Assembly (NCBI RefSeq): GCF_009928445.1
Contig: NZ_JAABNO010000006.1
Span: forward strand, 62,001-126,000
Reading direction: 5' to 3'
Length of the DNA stretch: 64,000 nucleotides
Origin: Clostridium sp. C8-1-8
GTDB taxonomy: Bacteria; Bacillota; Clostridia; Clostridiales; Clostridiaceae
Positions 1-9,852 of this stretch are shown piece after piece. Both the position numbers and the translations under genes were made by a program. Below the pieces are notes generated by a model. That model ran no database searches. It saw only the letters and a program-made list of their open reading frames with translations, and was not told the origin of the DNA. Position 1 is the stretch's first letter; each line of letters starts with the position of its first letter.

Positions 1-458
1 CCAAACAGCGGAATAGCCCAAACTTTCACTATAAGAGCCACCCATAATATCAAGCAAAGTATATAAAACTTAACTATAATCCTATGTTTAATAAGATTAT
101 CCTTTTCAATTGCTTTTAAGGAAATTTCCTTTTTGTAGAACAGCTCAAACAATGCCATAGTCAATATAAATATAGCAAAGCCAATACTATTAATTACCAT
201 ACATTGATTTAAATAATCTATATAGTAAGTTGAATTGAAGCTTCCAAGAGCCTCCCATGCTTTATTATTGTATTGAAGCATAGAAATAAAAAGCAACGCC
301 ACTGATGATATAAAAATGAATATATTAAAAGGTGAAAATATATATTTATTCTTTATATACTTATAAACTAGATATGTTAAAAAAATTAATATATCAGCTA
401 TCATCAATGATTTTACAGCTATAGTTGAATAATTCATAAAATTAACGAAGTATTCCAA
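1..458 (-). CDS. Integral membrane protein, C-terminus cut by the window edge
   Basis: An open frame on the minus strand runs to base 1 without a stop, so only the N-terminal ~150 residues are present. They are very hydrophobic, with at least three membrane segments separated by short Lys-rich loops (for example LFISMLQYNN and FAIFILTMALF). It follows the GT4 gene after ~24 bases, with AAAGGAG at 471-477. The start is uncertain: TTG at 458 gives a 12-base spacing, GTG at 467 is too close, and ATG at 437 is too far. The position in a polysaccharide operon that otherwise lacks a polymerase suggests a Wzy-type polymerase or an acyltransferase. That is inference from context; no family motif is visible. 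Confidence 0.6.
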   Translation of the reverse strand, partial: MEYFVNFMNYSTIAVKSLMIADILIFLTYLVYKYIKNKYIFSPFNIFIFISSVALLFISMLQYNNKAWEALGSFNSTYYIDYLNQCMVINSIGFAIFILTMALFELFYKKEISLKAIEKDNLIKHRIIVKFYILCLILWVALIVKVWAIPLF

Positions 459-482
459 TTCAATCACCAACTCCTTTAGGTT

Positions 483-1598
483 TTATCTTATAACTTTCCA
501 GTGGGAAGCGTCCTTGAATTCCTTATACTTAGTATTTATGAATTCTTCTATCTTTTTCTTAAAAATCTCTTCATCAAAGGTTTCTGCATGTGTTCTTATT
601 TCCTGCTTATCAAAGCTTAGTTTCTCGAACCTCTTAACCGCTTCAACCAAGGATTCAGTACTTTGCTCCTCAAAGAATAATCCAGTCTTTCCATCTACAA
701 CAGTTTCTAGTGCTCCCCCTCTGCCATATGCTATAACTGGCCTTCCACAAGCTTGAGCTTCTAATGGTGTTATTCCAAAGTCTTCTTCTCCAGGGAAAAC
801 AAATGCCCTGCACTTTGCATAATAATCCTTAATAACCTCATCAGACTGCCTTCCTAAAAATTTAATATTATCTTTAGCAATAGCCTCTAGCTTATCTCTT
901 TCCTCGCCATCTCCAATTATAACTAATGGTAGCCCCAACTCATTGAAAGCCTTTACTGCCAAATCTATTCTCTTATATGGAACAAGTCTAGATAGAATTA
1001 AGAAATAATCTTCATCTTCATCTACGATATTGAAAAGCTTACATCTTACAGGCGGATGTATAACTACAGACTCTCTTCTATAATGTTTCCAAATACGCTT
1101 TGCAACATTTTCTGAATTAGCAATAAAATAATCTACTCTATCAGATGCAAGTTTATCCCACATTCTCATATAATTCATAAAATATTTCAAAAATACCTTT
1201 TTAATTTTTTTCATGCTAGTTTTATCTGCATATTCATAATAGAATTCCCAAGCATACCTCATAGGCGTATGACAATAACACACATGCATCGTATTAGGGT
1301 TAGTAATAACTCCTTTTGCGCATGATGAACTGCTGCTCAAAACTATATCATATTCATTCAAATCAAAACTTTCAAAGGCCATTGGCATGAATGGAAGATA
1401 TCTTTGATGACCGTTTTTCACCTTCTTTTGAAGAAAAGAAGTTCTTACATCTATTTTTTGTAATTCTTCGTCTAAGTTTTCTGGATTGTACATGGTGGTG
1501 TATATAGGAGCCTCTTTATACAATTCTTTGAAGTTAACAACAACTCTTTCTGAACCTGCCATATTCGTAAGCCACTCGTGCACCAATGCTACGTTCAT
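483..1598 (-). CDS. GT4 family glycosyltransferase (WbaZ/mannosyltransferase-like)
   Basis: 371 aa with the GT-B fold layout. The N-terminal acceptor domain starts MNVALVHEWL and contains the Gly/Ser loop MAGSERVV. The C-terminal donor domain contains LILSRLVPYKR (~205-215) and the nucleotide-sugar motif EEDFGITPLEAQACGRPV, whose paired Glu are the usual EX7E of retaining GT4 enzymes. The segment CYCHTPMRYAWEFYYEY is typical of the WbaZ-like mannosyltransferase group. It would transfer a sugar, possibly mannose because manC is immediately upstream, to a lipid-linked oligosaccharide on the cytoplasmic face. Start ATG 1598 has GAGGTG upstream. It lies 13 bases after manC. Donor and linkage cannot be read from the sequence. 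Confidence 0.88.
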   Translation of the reverse strand: MNVALVHEWLTNMAGSERVVVNFKELYKEAPIYTTMYNPENLDEELQKIDVRTSFLQKKVKNGHQRYLPFMPMAFESFDLNEYDIVLSSSSSCAKGVITNPNTMHVCYCHTPMRYAWEFYYEYADKTSMKKIKKVFLKYFMNYMRMWDKLASDRVDYFIANSENVAKRIWKHYRRESVVIHPPVRCKLFNIVDEDEDYFLILSRLVPYKRIDLAVKAFNELGLPLVIIGDGEERDKLEAIAKDNIKFLGRQSDEVIKDYYAKCRAFVFPGEEDFGITPLEAQACGRPVIAYGRGGALETVVDGKTGLFFEEQSTESLVEAVKRFEKLSFDKQEIRTHAETFDEEIFKKKIEEFINTKYKEFKDASHWKVIR

Positions 1599-1611
1599 AA
1601 ATTACACCTCA

Positions 1612-2658
1612 TTATTCTAAATGCTCTTTAGCAATCTTAATTTCTTGCTCATTTTTCTTTGATGAAATCATTATATGTTCATCTGTTTCTACAATTATTA
1701 AATCATTTATTCCATTCAATAATATCTTTTTCTTTGTTAGTACTATATTATTGTTTGACTTAAATGGATATCCACTGGCATTAAATACATTACCATTTAT
1801 ATCTTTATCTGAGTATCTGTCTATACTAGTCCAGTTTCCAACATCATCCCATCCGAAATTACACGGTATAACATATATCCTGTCATACCTTTCCATTATA
1901 GCATAATCTACAGATATATTATCAGTCTTATGATAGTTATTGTCTATATATTTCTGAAGTTTTTCTTCCTCAAGTATTGGTACTTCTTTTAAGGCATCAT
2001 ATGTAAATGGAAGGTATTTTTGTACCAGACTAATTATATTCTTAGCTTTCCACAAAAACATTCCACCATTCCACAAGTAATTACCTTCTCGGAGATATCT
2101 TTCAGCTTTTTCATAGTTTGGTTTCTCTACAAAAGACTCTACTTTAAATATTCTTCTATAATCACAATTAAAAAATTCATTTCCTACCTTTATGTATCCA
2201 TAACCAGTTTCAGCTCTACTAGGCTCCATACCCAAAGTAACAATTGCATCTTCTCTCTCATCTAAAAAGTTAGAGGCTATATTTATAGTATCGATAAAGT
2301 TAGCTTCTTCTTCTATTAAATGATCTGATGGTAAAACTACTATATTTGCATCCTCATAATACCTACTTATTACAAGAGATGAAAGAGCTATACAAGGCGC
2401 CGTATTTCTTCCTTCTGGCTCAACTATAATATTTTTCTCACATATTTCTGGCAACTGTTCCTTAACTAAATCTATATATTTTTCACCGGTAGAAATAAAG
2501 ATTCTTTCCATAGGAATCAATTTTTTAATCCTGTTTACAGTCATTTGTATCATCGTTTCATTTCCTAATAACTCTAAGAACTGTTTGGGCCTATCTTCTG
2601 TTGAAAGAGGCCAAAATCTAGTTCCTTTTCCCCCGGCCATTATTAAAGCACAAATCAT
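1612..2658 (-). CDS. manC: Mannose-1-phosphate guanylyltransferase (short form)
   Basis: This enzyme makes GDP-mannose from mannose 1-phosphate and GTP. The nucleotide-binding signature MAGGKGTRFWPLS lies at ~7-19, followed by PSDHLI, GYGYIK, FVEKP and WNGGMFLWK, and FGWDDVGNW near the end. At 348 aa it has only the pyrophosphorylase domain and lacks the phosphomannose isomerase cupin of the long ManC form. ATG 2658 is preferred over the in-frame ATG at 2664 because GGGAGA is then properly spaced, and the second copy in this window also begins directly at the equivalent Met. That second copy (34102-35145) is a clear paralogue. No phosphomannomutase is visible in the window. Confidence 0.93.
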   Translation of the reverse strand: MICALIMAGGKGTRFWPLSTEDRPKQFLELLGNETMIQMTVNRIKKLIPMERIFISTGEKYIDLVKEQLPEICEKNIIVEPEGRNTAPCIALSSLVISRYYEDANIVVLPSDHLIEEEANFIDTINIASNFLDEREDAIVTLGMEPSRAETGYGYIKVGNEFFNCDYRRIFKVESFVEKPNYEKAERYLREGNYLWNGGMFLWKAKNIISLVQKYLPFTYDALKEVPILEEEKLQKYIDNNYHKTDNISVDYAIMERYDRIYVIPCNFGWDDVGNWTSIDRYSDKDINGNVFNASGYPFKSNNNIVLTKKKILLNGINDLIIVETDEHIMISSKKNEQEIKIAKEHLE

Positions 2659-2742
2659 ACCCATCTTCTCCCTCTTAAAGTATTGTCTAAGAATAATAGT
2701 TCCGCATAGAAATGATTAATTACATAATATTATAAACTAGCT

Positions 2743-3867
2743 TCAACTCTTAATATCCATCCATATCTTCTCATATTCAAATACGGTTTCATTAACAAGT
2801 TTATCCCAATTAAAATATTTTGCTCTTTCTATTCCATAGCTAACATATTTATTATACCTATCCTCATCCCCCAATAGATAATCGATCTTATTTGCTAGAT
2901 CCTGTTCATCCTCAGATTTAAAGGTTAAGCCTTCTTCTCCTAATACTTCTGGTAAAGAAGATGTATTAGCCACTATTGCTGGACATCCACAAGCCATTGC
3001 TTCAAGCGGCGGCAGTCCAAATCCTTCATACAACGAAGGAAACACAAACATCAATGCAAGATTATATATCACAGATAAGTCCTTCTCATCTATAAATCCT
3101 ATAAATTGCACTCTATCAAATAAATTATTGTCTTTTATTAACTTTGTTAGTCCTTCATTAGGGCTACCACCTATAATTAATTTTAAAGTTTCATCACTCT
3201 TTATGTATTTAACAGCCTTTACTAATGTTTCTACATTTTTGTGAGGTTTTAAGTTACCAACATAAAGCACGAACTTCTCAGGAAGTTTATATTTAAGTCT
3301 CACTCTACTTAAAACATCTTCTTCTTCTATAATTCTAAACTTATCACCAATCCCATTATAGGTAACTACCACATCGCTAGGCTCTAAGTCTACCCAGGAC
3401 AAAATTTCTTTCTTAGAGAACTCTGATACAGTTAAAATGCATTTACTTTTCTTAGCTGAAGTTCTAACTATATATTTATAGTAATATTTATGAAAAGGCG
3501 AATAAAACTGTGGCAATCTTACATGATTAAGATCATGTATAGTCATTACCATATCTGTTTTTATAAAAGGGCTCGCCACAAAGGATGGCGAATGAAATAT
3601 AGCCTTCCCCCTATACCTATTCAAAATTTTAGGAAGCTCAATCTGCTCCCCAATAGAAAGAAATTTATTCTTCATTAAAATAAAATCTATATCATTAAAA
3701 CTTCCAAAAAGCTTCTTAGCAATCTCCATATCATTAACTAGAAGAGTATAGTTCAGCTTGTCAAGCTTAATAGAATTAACAATTAATTCATACGTATACC
3801 TAGCTATCCCATGAAGCTTCTCGTCAACCATCCTGGCATCAATTATTACGTTAATTTTTTCTTTCAT
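2743..3867 (-). CDS. GT4 family glycosyltransferase
   Basis: 374 aa retaining glycosyltransferase with GT-B fold. It begins [25 protein letters not shown], continues with [12 protein letters not shown] in the acceptor domain, and has [11 protein letters not shown] (~206) and the donor motif [18 protein letters not shown] with the EX7E pair. This resembles mannosyltransferases of the WbdB/MtfB type, but the exact sugar is not determined. An in-frame TTG at 3882 would add five residues but overlaps the ribosome binding site GGAAGG, so ATG 3867 is the better start. The gene sits 22 bases after the initiating sugar transferase, so it is a candidate for adding an early sugar of the repeat unit. 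Confidence 0.88.
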   Translation of the reverse strand: MKEKINVIIDARMVDEKLHGIARYTYELIVNSIKLDKLNYTLLVNDMEIAKKLFGSFNDIDFILMKNKFLSIGEQIELPKILNRYRGKAIFHSPSFVASPFIKTDMVMTIHDLNHVRLPQFYSPFHKYYYKYIVRTSAKKSKCILTVSEFSKKEILSWVDLEPSDVVVTYNGIGDKFRIIEEEDVLSRVRLKYKLPEKFVLYVGNLKPHKNVETLVKAVKYIKSDETLKLIIGGSPNEGLTKLIKDNNLFDRVQFIGFIDEKDLSVIYNLALMFVFPSLYEGFGLPPLEAMACGCPAIVANTSSLPEVLGEEGLTFKSEDEQDLANKIDYLLGDEDRYNKYVSYGIERAKYFNWDKLVNETVFEYEKIWMDIKS

Positions 3868-3889
3868 AATAAAACCTTCCAAGTTTAAT

Positions 3890-4558
3890 TTATATAGCCC
3901 CTTCTTTTCTTAAAACAGAAACAAAGGTTTTTATAATTATTTTAAAATCTAAAAATAATGATCTATTATCAATATAATACATATCCATTTTAACTCTTTC
4001 TTCATAGGTAGTATCACTTCTACCATTAGCCTGCCAATACCCAGTAAGTCCAGGAGTCACAGAAAATAACTTCCCAGCATATTCACCATACTTTTCAATT
4101 TCTTTCTTAACTATAGGTCTTGGTCCAACAATACTCATATCACCTAAAAGTATATTTAGAAGTTGTGGCAATTCATCTAAACTTGTTTTTCTTAGAAAGT
4201 TACCTACTTTTGTTATCCTAGGGTCATTGTCAAGCTTAAAATTGATTTCAAACTCTCTCTTTTGCTCTTCTGTAAAGTTATTAAAGACCTCTTCCGCATT
4301 ACTAACCATAGTCCTAAATTTATAAACTTTAATGTTGTTTCCACTTTTTCCTAATCTAGTGTGAGAGAAAAATACCGGACCTTTTGAGTCTATCTTTATT
4401 ATTATGAACAATAAAATAAATATAGGCGACAAAATTAACAACCCAATTAAAGATAACAAAATGTCAAATATTCTTTTTAATACTATGTAATATAGCTTAG
4501 AGTTTATTTCCTCACTATCAGTATTCTTTGGTATATCTAGGTTGTCTGACATTTGCAT
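3890..4558 (-). CDS. Initiating polyprenyl-phosphate sugar-phosphate transferase (copy 1)
   Basis: 222 aa bacterial sugar transferase (PF02397 type). It would start the repeat unit by moving a sugar 1-phosphate from a UDP-sugar to undecaprenyl phosphate at the inner membrane face. A single hydrophobic segment at ~30-52 (LSLIGLLILSPIFILLFIII) is followed by the signatures YKFRTM, DPRITKVGNFLRKTSLDE, GDMSIVGPRP and VTPGLTGYWQANGRS. The short one-helix architecture is that of PglC-like monotopic enzymes rather than five-helix WbaP. Start ATG 4558 follows AGGAGG. The protein is closely similar to the 20219-20887 copy over its whole length, including the MQM-DN start, which points to duplication of operon heads. 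Confidence 0.92.
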   Translation of the reverse strand: MQMSDNLDIPKNTDSEEINSKLYYIVLKRIFDILLSLIGLLILSPIFILLFIIIKIDSKGPVFFSHTRLGKSGNNIKVYKFRTMVSNAEEVFNNFTEEQKREFEINFKLDNDPRITKVGNFLRKTSLDELPQLLNILLGDMSIVGPRPIVKKEIEKYGEYAGKLFSVTPGLTGYWQANGRSDTTYEERVKMDMYYIDNRSLFLDFKIIIKTFVSVLRKEGAI

Positions 4559-5002
4559 ATAAATCCTCCTAATTTGCTAATAACTTATAAATAGCAAAAT
4601 AATTAGTATAATTTGTTTAATAATAAAACTAAAAAAACAAATATGTCATTCTCTTATGATATATTAGCAAAAAGACAAGATATCATCTTAAGAACGACTC
4701 AAATATGATTATATCATTAAATCTTCCTATGGAAAATAAATAATATTAATTTTAAACGTAATACGTATTTAGTTAAATAAGATATGACTAAAAATTAACA
4801 TAAAATAATAAGTCACTACATGGGTTACTTTTATATTATTATATATACATATATATTAATTGTCCATAAAAATAATCCAATCTATAGTTTGTTTATACAA
4901 TTTAGCCAACTATTTATTGTCAATTCAAATAAAATTATAAGTTTTTTTAAAAAATCTAATTTAATCAAATTCTGTAACAATATATTTTTTAATATTTATA
5001 AG
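4559..5002. other. 444-bp AT-rich non-coding spacer
   Basis: This lies between the flippase stop and the start of the sugar transferase, both on the minus strand. No credible gene is present; a short plus-strand frame here is low complexity. On the minus strand a possible promoter TTTAGT-17-TATACT lies about 50 bases upstream of the sugar transferase start. No strong hairpin terminator is seen after the flippase. The spacer suggests that the sugar transferase may begin its own transcript. Confidence 0.4.
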
Positions 5003-6460
5003 TTATATATTTGGAACATCGCTAACTCTCTTTTTAAGTAAAATAGCTTTTATTTTTTCAATTATTATAATTTGGGTATCATCCTTAAGTATAAACATCA
5101 TAGCAATATATATTACACCACCAACTATAACTTGAATTATATTAGCCAAAATTGCCTTATTAATAAAATCCCCTACCTTCATGACTACTATGCACATCAC
5201 TATTGATCCAACGAGGAACTTCCATGTAGCAAGTACCATTTTTAGCACTGGTAATTGCTTTCTTGTCAATACTAATTGAACAATTGATCCTACAAATTCT
5301 GCTACAATAATAGCTACAACAGCTCCTAGAGCTCCAAACTTAGGTATTACTATTAGATTCATGATAAAATTGATGACTGCTGCAATAACAACAGATTGAG
5401 TATATTTATTCTCCTGTTTAGTACCAATTAGATACTGAACACCAATAATATTTGCCCAGCTAACTGCGATTATTATAATTGAACTAATAGCAATTAATCC
5501 TCCAACAGAACTATAGTCCTTTCCTAAAAACCAGGATACTAATATTTTAGATATAGCCATCACTCCAAAAGCCATTGGAAAAGCTACATATGAAACAATC
5601 TTAAAAGCTTGCTCTACAATCTTATTTACTTCTTCTCTTCTTCCTTTACTTATTATATTGGATATCATAGGAAGCATAACTATACCTATAGAAGATATCA
5701 AAGAAAGAATAACCCTTACAATCTTCTGGGAGTAATCATAAAAAGCTACCTGTTCATTAGTTGATAGAACTCCAACTAAAGTTCTTGATAGCAACATATA
5801 AACTTGTGATGCAATTTGAGGCAAAAACAGACTTATTAAAGGCTTAATTGTCTTTTTTATTATATCTATATCAACCACAATCTTACCAATATTTTTAGGT
5901 ACATATATCCACATAGTTAAAAAGCTTATTCCATTTATTATTATAGTCAATAGTATGTACAATACTAAATCATCTGAGCTTCTTACAAAAACAAATATAC
6001 TTACTAAGCCCAATAACTTAGCAATAGAATTTCTTATTACAACTTTCTTAAAATCTTCTAGTCCCATGAATAACCAAGATATATCAAAAAACACCGTTAA
6101 CATATTAAGCCCTTGGATAATATATACAAACTTATCTTGATTAACAAATGTTCCTACAAATACATAATAGGCTATTAAAGCAAGTAAGCTAGTTATGCCT
6201 TGAGTAACATATAAACTCCAAAAATATCTTCTAAGCTTTTCCTTATCATCTCTAACAAAAGCAATCTGTCTATTACCATAAATCTGCATTCCCAAGGTAC
6301 CAATTAACATAAAATAATTAACAATTGATAATGTATATGAATTTAATCCTAATTGACCTGGCGTAAATATTCTTGTAAGATACGGCATAGTAAGTAATGG
6401 AATTATTAAAATTAAAACTTGATATACCGTATTATAAAAATAATTTTTTATTACACTCAT
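5003..6460 (-). CDS. Wzx-type oligosaccharide flippase (copy 1)
   Basis: 485 aa polytopic membrane protein of the MOP superfamily (polysaccharide biosynthesis family PF01943). It would flip undecaprenyl-linked repeat units from the cytoplasmic to the outer face. About 12-14 hydrophobic segments are visible from YQVLILIIPLLTMPYLTR at the N-terminus onward. The first segment and loop (PYLTRIFTPGQLGLNSYT) match the conserved Wzx N-terminal region. It is the first gene of its operon, with GGAGG before ATG 6460 and a promoter at 6500-6528. It is paralogous to 22834-24285: both share NTVYQ/NLVFQ starts, [15 protein letters not shown] and the WFLGKDY/WFFGKDF segment. Confidence 0.92.
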   Translation of the reverse strand: MSVIKNYFYNTVYQVLILIIPLLTMPYLTRIFTPGQLGLNSYTLSIVNYFMLIGTLGMQIYGNRQIAFVRDDKEKLRRYFWSLYVTQGITSLLALIAYYVFVGTFVNQDKFVYIIQGLNMLTVFFDISWLFMGLEDFKKVVIRNSIAKLLGLVSIFVFVRSSDDLVLYILLTIIINGISFLTMWIYVPKNIGKIVVDIDIIKKTIKPLISLFLPQIASQVYMLLSRTLVGVLSTNEQVAFYDYSQKIVRVILSLISSIGIVMLPMISNIISKGRREEVNKIVEQAFKIVSYVAFPMAFGVMAISKILVSWFLGKDYSSVGGLIAISSIIIIAVSWANIIGVQYLIGTKQENKYTQSVVIAAVINFIMNLIVIPKFGALGAVVAIIVAEFVGSIVQLVLTRKQLPVLKMVLATWKFLVGSIVMCIVVMKVGDFINKAILANIIQVIVGGVIYIAMMFILKDDTQIIIIEKIKAILLKKRVSDVPNI

Positions 6461-6499
6461 TTAAATTTCCTCCAAATTGTTATATCTAGCAACTCTTAT

Positions 6500-6528
6500 A
6501 TAATATAACTTTTATTCATCTGTAGCAA
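6500..6528 (-). promoter_or_regulatory. Sigma-A type promoter of the flippase operon
   Basis: Minus strand TTGCTA (6528-6523), 17-base spacer, TATTAT (6505-6500), about 40 bases upstream of the flippase start. The rest of the 303-bp gap 6461-6763 holds only the terminator at 6633-6660 and otherwise unremarkable AT-rich DNA. Confidence 0.55.
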
Positions 6529-6632
6529 TTAAAAAATATAACATAATTAAGGTAATACATCAGTAATCATATATCTTTTAAGAATGTTTGTCTTTACAAA
6601 AAAGTTAAATTAATTTTTGCCAATCTATTTAA

Positions 6633-6660
6633 AAGAAAAAACTACGACTTAGCGTAGTTT
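6633..6660 (-). terminator. Rho-independent terminator after rmlD
   Basis: An 8-bp stem AAACTACG/CGTAGTTT (6653-6660 and 6639-6646) with a six-base loop is followed on the minus strand by TTTTTTCTTTT. It lies ~105 bases after the rmlD stop and closes the rhamnose operon. Confidence 0.8.
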
Positions 6661-6763
6661 CTTTATCTTTATTAAGTTTAATAGTACATGAAAATTATAA
6701 TTGTAGTTAATTTGAAAGTAAATAAAAACTTTCATCAAGTTTTTATACATAATGATCCATTAC

Positions 6764-7648
6764 TTATTTCTTTTGTATATTATCAATAAACTCTTTAATA
6801 GCAACTTCCCAATCTCTCATTTCATCACCAACAGTACATCTTAGCATCATGTTATCTAAAGATGAAAATTCTGGCCTCTTAGCCGGTCTTACAAATTGCT
6901 CAGATGTACATGGTCTAATCTCACAATCTATGCCTGATAACTCAATTATTTTCTTAGCAAAATCATACCAAGTACATTCTCCACTTCCAGTACAATGATA
7001 AGTTCCATATTCTTCTGTTCCAATAAGTTTTAAGATATGATGTGCCAAATCCTCTGCATTTGTAGGATTTCCTCTTTGGTCATTCACTACATCTATAAAG
7101 TCCTTTTCTTTTCCTAACTTCATCATTGTATACACAAAATTATTACCATTATAACCATAAAGCCATGCAGTTCTTACTATAAAGTATTTACTTGAAAACT
7201 GCTTTACAAATTCTTCTCCTGCAAGCTTTGTTTTACCATAAACACTTACAGGTCCTGTTAGATCATATTCTTTTAATGCTTTACTTCCAACTCCACTAAA
7301 TACGTAATCAGTAGAAATATGTATAAGTTTAGCACCTAACTCTTCGCAAACAATAGCAAGATTTCTTGGTCCTATAGCATTAACTTTAAACGCTATATCT
7401 TCATTGGTTTCACAAGCATCTACATTAGTATAAGCAGCACAATTAACAACTACATCAGGTTTAATTGCTCCGATATAATCTCTTGTAGCCTCAAGGTTTG
7501 TTATATCAAGCTCCTGAACATCTATACCTATTATTTCTGATGCAACAACTTCAGATGGTACATTACCTAGTTCTGACTTACCACTCTTTATTATGTTAAT
7601 TATTTGAGTTCCTAATTGGCCTTTTGCTCCTGTTATTAAAATTTTCAT
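6764..7648 (-). CDS. rmlD: dTDP-4-dehydrorhamnose reductase
   Basis: 294 aa short-chain dehydrogenase that makes the last step of dTDP-L-rhamnose synthesis, reducing dTDP-4-keto-L-rhamnose with NAD(P)H. The Rossmann motif GAKGQLGTQ is at ~7-15, NCAAYTNVD at ~89, STDYVFSG at ~126, and the catalytic YGKTKLAGE (YxxxK) at ~152. Length is usual for RmlD. It completes the pathway with rmlA, rmlC and rmlB but lies 9 kb downstream of them, after the flippase and the two cell-wall hydrolases, as last gene before a terminator. ACCTCC complementary to a ribosome binding site precedes ATG 7648. Confidence 0.95.
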   Translation of the reverse strand: MKILITGAKGQLGTQIINIIKSGKSELGNVPSEVVASEIIGIDVQELDITNLEATRDYIGAIKPDVVVNCAAYTNVDACETNEDIAFKVNAIGPRNLAIVCEELGAKLIHISTDYVFSGVGSKALKEYDLTGPVSVYGKTKLAGEEFVKQFSSKYFIVRTAWLYGYNGNNFVYTMMKLGKEKDFIDVVNDQRGNPTNAEDLAHHILKLIGTEEYGTYHCTGSGECTWYDFAKKIIELSGIDCEIRPCTSEQFVRPAKRPEFSSLDNMMLRCTVGDEMRDWEVAIKEFIDNIQKK

Positions 7649-7732
7649 AATTATACCTCCAAAATAAATCTCATTTTTAATTATATCAAAAAATATTAGT
7701 TATTCCTAACATATATATAATTTCCTAAATAA

Positions 7733-7768
7733 TTAAAAGACTCTATAGAATATTACTTCCATAGAGCT
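7733..7768 (-). terminator. Possible weak terminator or attenuator before rmlD
   Basis: CTCTAT/ATAGAG (7741-7746, 7761-7766) form a 6-bp stem; on the minus strand it is followed by CTTTTAATTATTT. It lies directly after the amidase stop. The stem is short, so it may only reduce read-through into rmlD. Confidence 0.4.
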
Positions 7769-7775
7769 TTAATTA

Positions 7776-9842
7776 TTAAAACAACTTTCTTATCTCACCA
7801 GCTATAACATCAGCCTTCTTTTGTTGCTCATCTTGGTTTGCACATCTCTTTGCTTCCTCTGGATTACTTATAAATCCACATTCTATCAATATAGATGGTG
7901 TATTTATATTTCTAGTTACATATAATCCATGATCATGTGCCCTTAAATTGTTATAGCCTAAACGGCTTCCAAGTGCATTAACCACATTGTTTGCTAATTG
8001 TTTGCTTAACTGTGCCTGAACCGTTGGAGTTGTATCGATCTTTAGATCATCATAGCTCCACCCACCTGGATCAGAACCTGAAACAATACCATCATTGTCA
8101 AGACTAGGTCTATAACTGCTATAATGGGTACTAACTCCATTAGTTGTCGAGTTGCTATCACTAACATCATGATGTATACTTACAAAAAGATCAGCTTTTA
8201 GATCATTTGCCAGCTTAGTTCTACCTTGTAAACTATCATCAAGTGAATCAGTAGGTCTTTGCCAAGGCTGTCTAGTCATAACCACTGTATACCCCATGGA
8301 TGTAAGAGTTGCTTGAAGCTTTACTGCAACCTGCATATTTAGTTCTGTCTCCGAGTATATAACTTTGTCTATAGTTCGCTCTGCACCATAATCTTTACCA
8401 TAGTTATGACCAGGGTCTACAACTATTAACCTTTTACCATTGTATACATTTAAACTCTTTTCCTTTACTGTTCCATCGTTTCCTATAGCAACTACCTTCA
8501 GATTATGGATTCCACTTGATTTATCCTGCATATTTAGAGTGTAGTTAAAGCCACTACTCTCTGCTTGATAGTATTTAGGGTAGGCAGCTTTTACATCTGG
8601 TCTAGAGAACCCTATGTTAGCATCACCTAAGTAGTTGTTATCCAAATAAACTTTTGCAGATCTTACACCTGAGTAATTAACAGCCCAACCACCTAAATTA
8701 ACTTGGCCTCTATTCAAGTCCTGACCATCTCTTACTGTGTCTATATTTATTTCTGGTTGAGGTTTAATTATATTTACTTTTCTAATTGCAGTAGAGCTAG
8801 TACCATCACTTCCAATTGCTTCTACCTTTACTTCCCTTATCCCAGGACCTATTCCACTCTGCCTTAAAGTAAGAATATATCCACTCTTATCTGCATCAGG
8901 ATAATTAGGATAAGCTCTTTTTACATCTTCTCTAGATTGTCCTAGTGTTGCTGTTCCTACATTTGCATTATCAACATAAACATTTACTTTTGTTATCCCA
9001 GAGGCATTTAAAGCCCATCCTCTAACTAAAAAATCGTCGCTGATAGTAGCATTATCTGAAGGCTCATCTACAGCTATTCTAGGCTCTCCTCTATACACAT
9101 AGAAGACTCTCTCATCGCTAACTTTGCTGCCATCTGTTCCAACAGCTTCAATTCTAACAACATTTTGCCCTTCATTTAAATCTTTGTTTTCAATTATATA
9201 ATTTATCCCACTATTTTTACCAGCTGGATATCCTGGGTATGCTGCGTCAATGTCAGTTCTGATTTCTCCTATAGTAGCATATCCCTTAAATGCATTATTT
9301 AAGTACACACCTACATACCTAAGTCCTGAAGGATTAAGTGCCCAACCTCTAACCAGTAGGGATTCCTTTGATATATGCGAATTACCTACAGGACTATCTA
9401 GATTAGCAAGAGGCTTCCTAACCTTTTTTTCAATATTCTTAGAAGATATCTTTATAGAACCATCAGCTGAAACAGCTTGTACAGAGACCTTATGGTTTCC
9501 TTCTTTATATTTAGATAGATCTACAGTAAATGCATAACCTGATATATTAGAGTTTACATAGTTAGGGTAAGCTTTTCCAACATCAGGCCTTGCTAGTCCT
9601 AAACTTGCATATCCTTCTAAATTATCATCAATATAAACCTTAACTTCTTTCAAACCTGACTTACTAATCGCCCAACCTCTAACTAACATAGAACCATCAA
9701 ATGTAGAGAAATTTTCAACTGGATCATCTATTACATTCATTGATTCCTGTGCTTGTTCTGCATATACCTTTGTAGCTGAAAATAGATTAGATATAAACAA
9801 AAAAACACAAATTATAGAAAGTACTTTATTTAATTTTCTCAT
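7776..9842 (-). CDS. Secreted N-acetylmuramoyl-L-alanine amidase with four Ig-like repeats
   Basis: 688 aa exported enzyme that cuts the MurNAc-L-Ala bond of peptidoglycan. A signal peptide covers ~1-28 (MRKLNKVLSIICVFLFISNL, cleavage near VYA-EQ). Four ~95-residue repeats follow, each with a GWA(L/V)N..G core, an R.DV..AYP.Y stretch and an SG(Y/F) turn. The C-terminal ~190 residues are an Amidase_3 domain with zinc and catalytic motifs VVDPGHN, YSETELN, VSIHHD and ILIECGFISN. The start at ATG 9842 follows GGAGA; a longer frame to 9905 overlaps the upstream gene and hides the signal peptide. It starts 10 bases after the glucosaminidase gene, which carries the same repeats. The repeats are probably wall- or polysaccharide-binding (inference). 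Confidence 0.93.
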   Translation of the reverse strand: MRKLNKVLSIICVFLFISNLFSATKVYAEQAQESMNVIDDPVENFSTFDGSMLVRGWAISKSGLKEVKVYIDDNLEGYASLGLARPDVGKAYPNYVNSNISGYAFTVDLSKYKEGNHKVSVQAVSADGSIKISSKNIEKKVRKPLANLDSPVGNSHISKESLLVRGWALNPSGLRYVGVYLNNAFKGYATIGEIRTDIDAAYPGYPAGKNSGINYIIENKDLNEGQNVVRIEAVGTDGSKVSDERVFYVYRGEPRIAVDEPSDNATISDDFLVRGWALNASGITKVNVYVDNANVGTATLGQSREDVKRAYPNYPDADKSGYILTLRQSGIGPGIREVKVEAIGSDGTSSTAIRKVNIIKPQPEINIDTVRDGQDLNRGQVNLGGWAVNYSGVRSAKVYLDNNYLGDANIGFSRPDVKAAYPKYYQAESSGFNYTLNMQDKSSGIHNLKVVAIGNDGTVKEKSLNVYNGKRLIVVDPGHNYGKDYGAERTIDKVIYSETELNMQVAVKLQATLTSMGYTVVMTRQPWQRPTDSLDDSLQGRTKLANDLKADLFVSIHHDVSDSNSTTNGVSTHYSSYRPSLDNDGIVSGSDPGGWSYDDLKIDTTPTVQAQLSKQLANNVVNALGSRLGYNNLRAHDHGLYVTRNINTPSILIECGFISNPEEAKRCANQDEQQKKADVIAGEIRKLF

Positions 9843-9852
9843 TAGAATTCTC

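Noticed and set aside
4820-5041. Plus-strand 73-aa frame
   Set aside because: Low-complexity AT-rich sequence, no ribosome binding site, overlaps the flippase C-terminus on the other strand.
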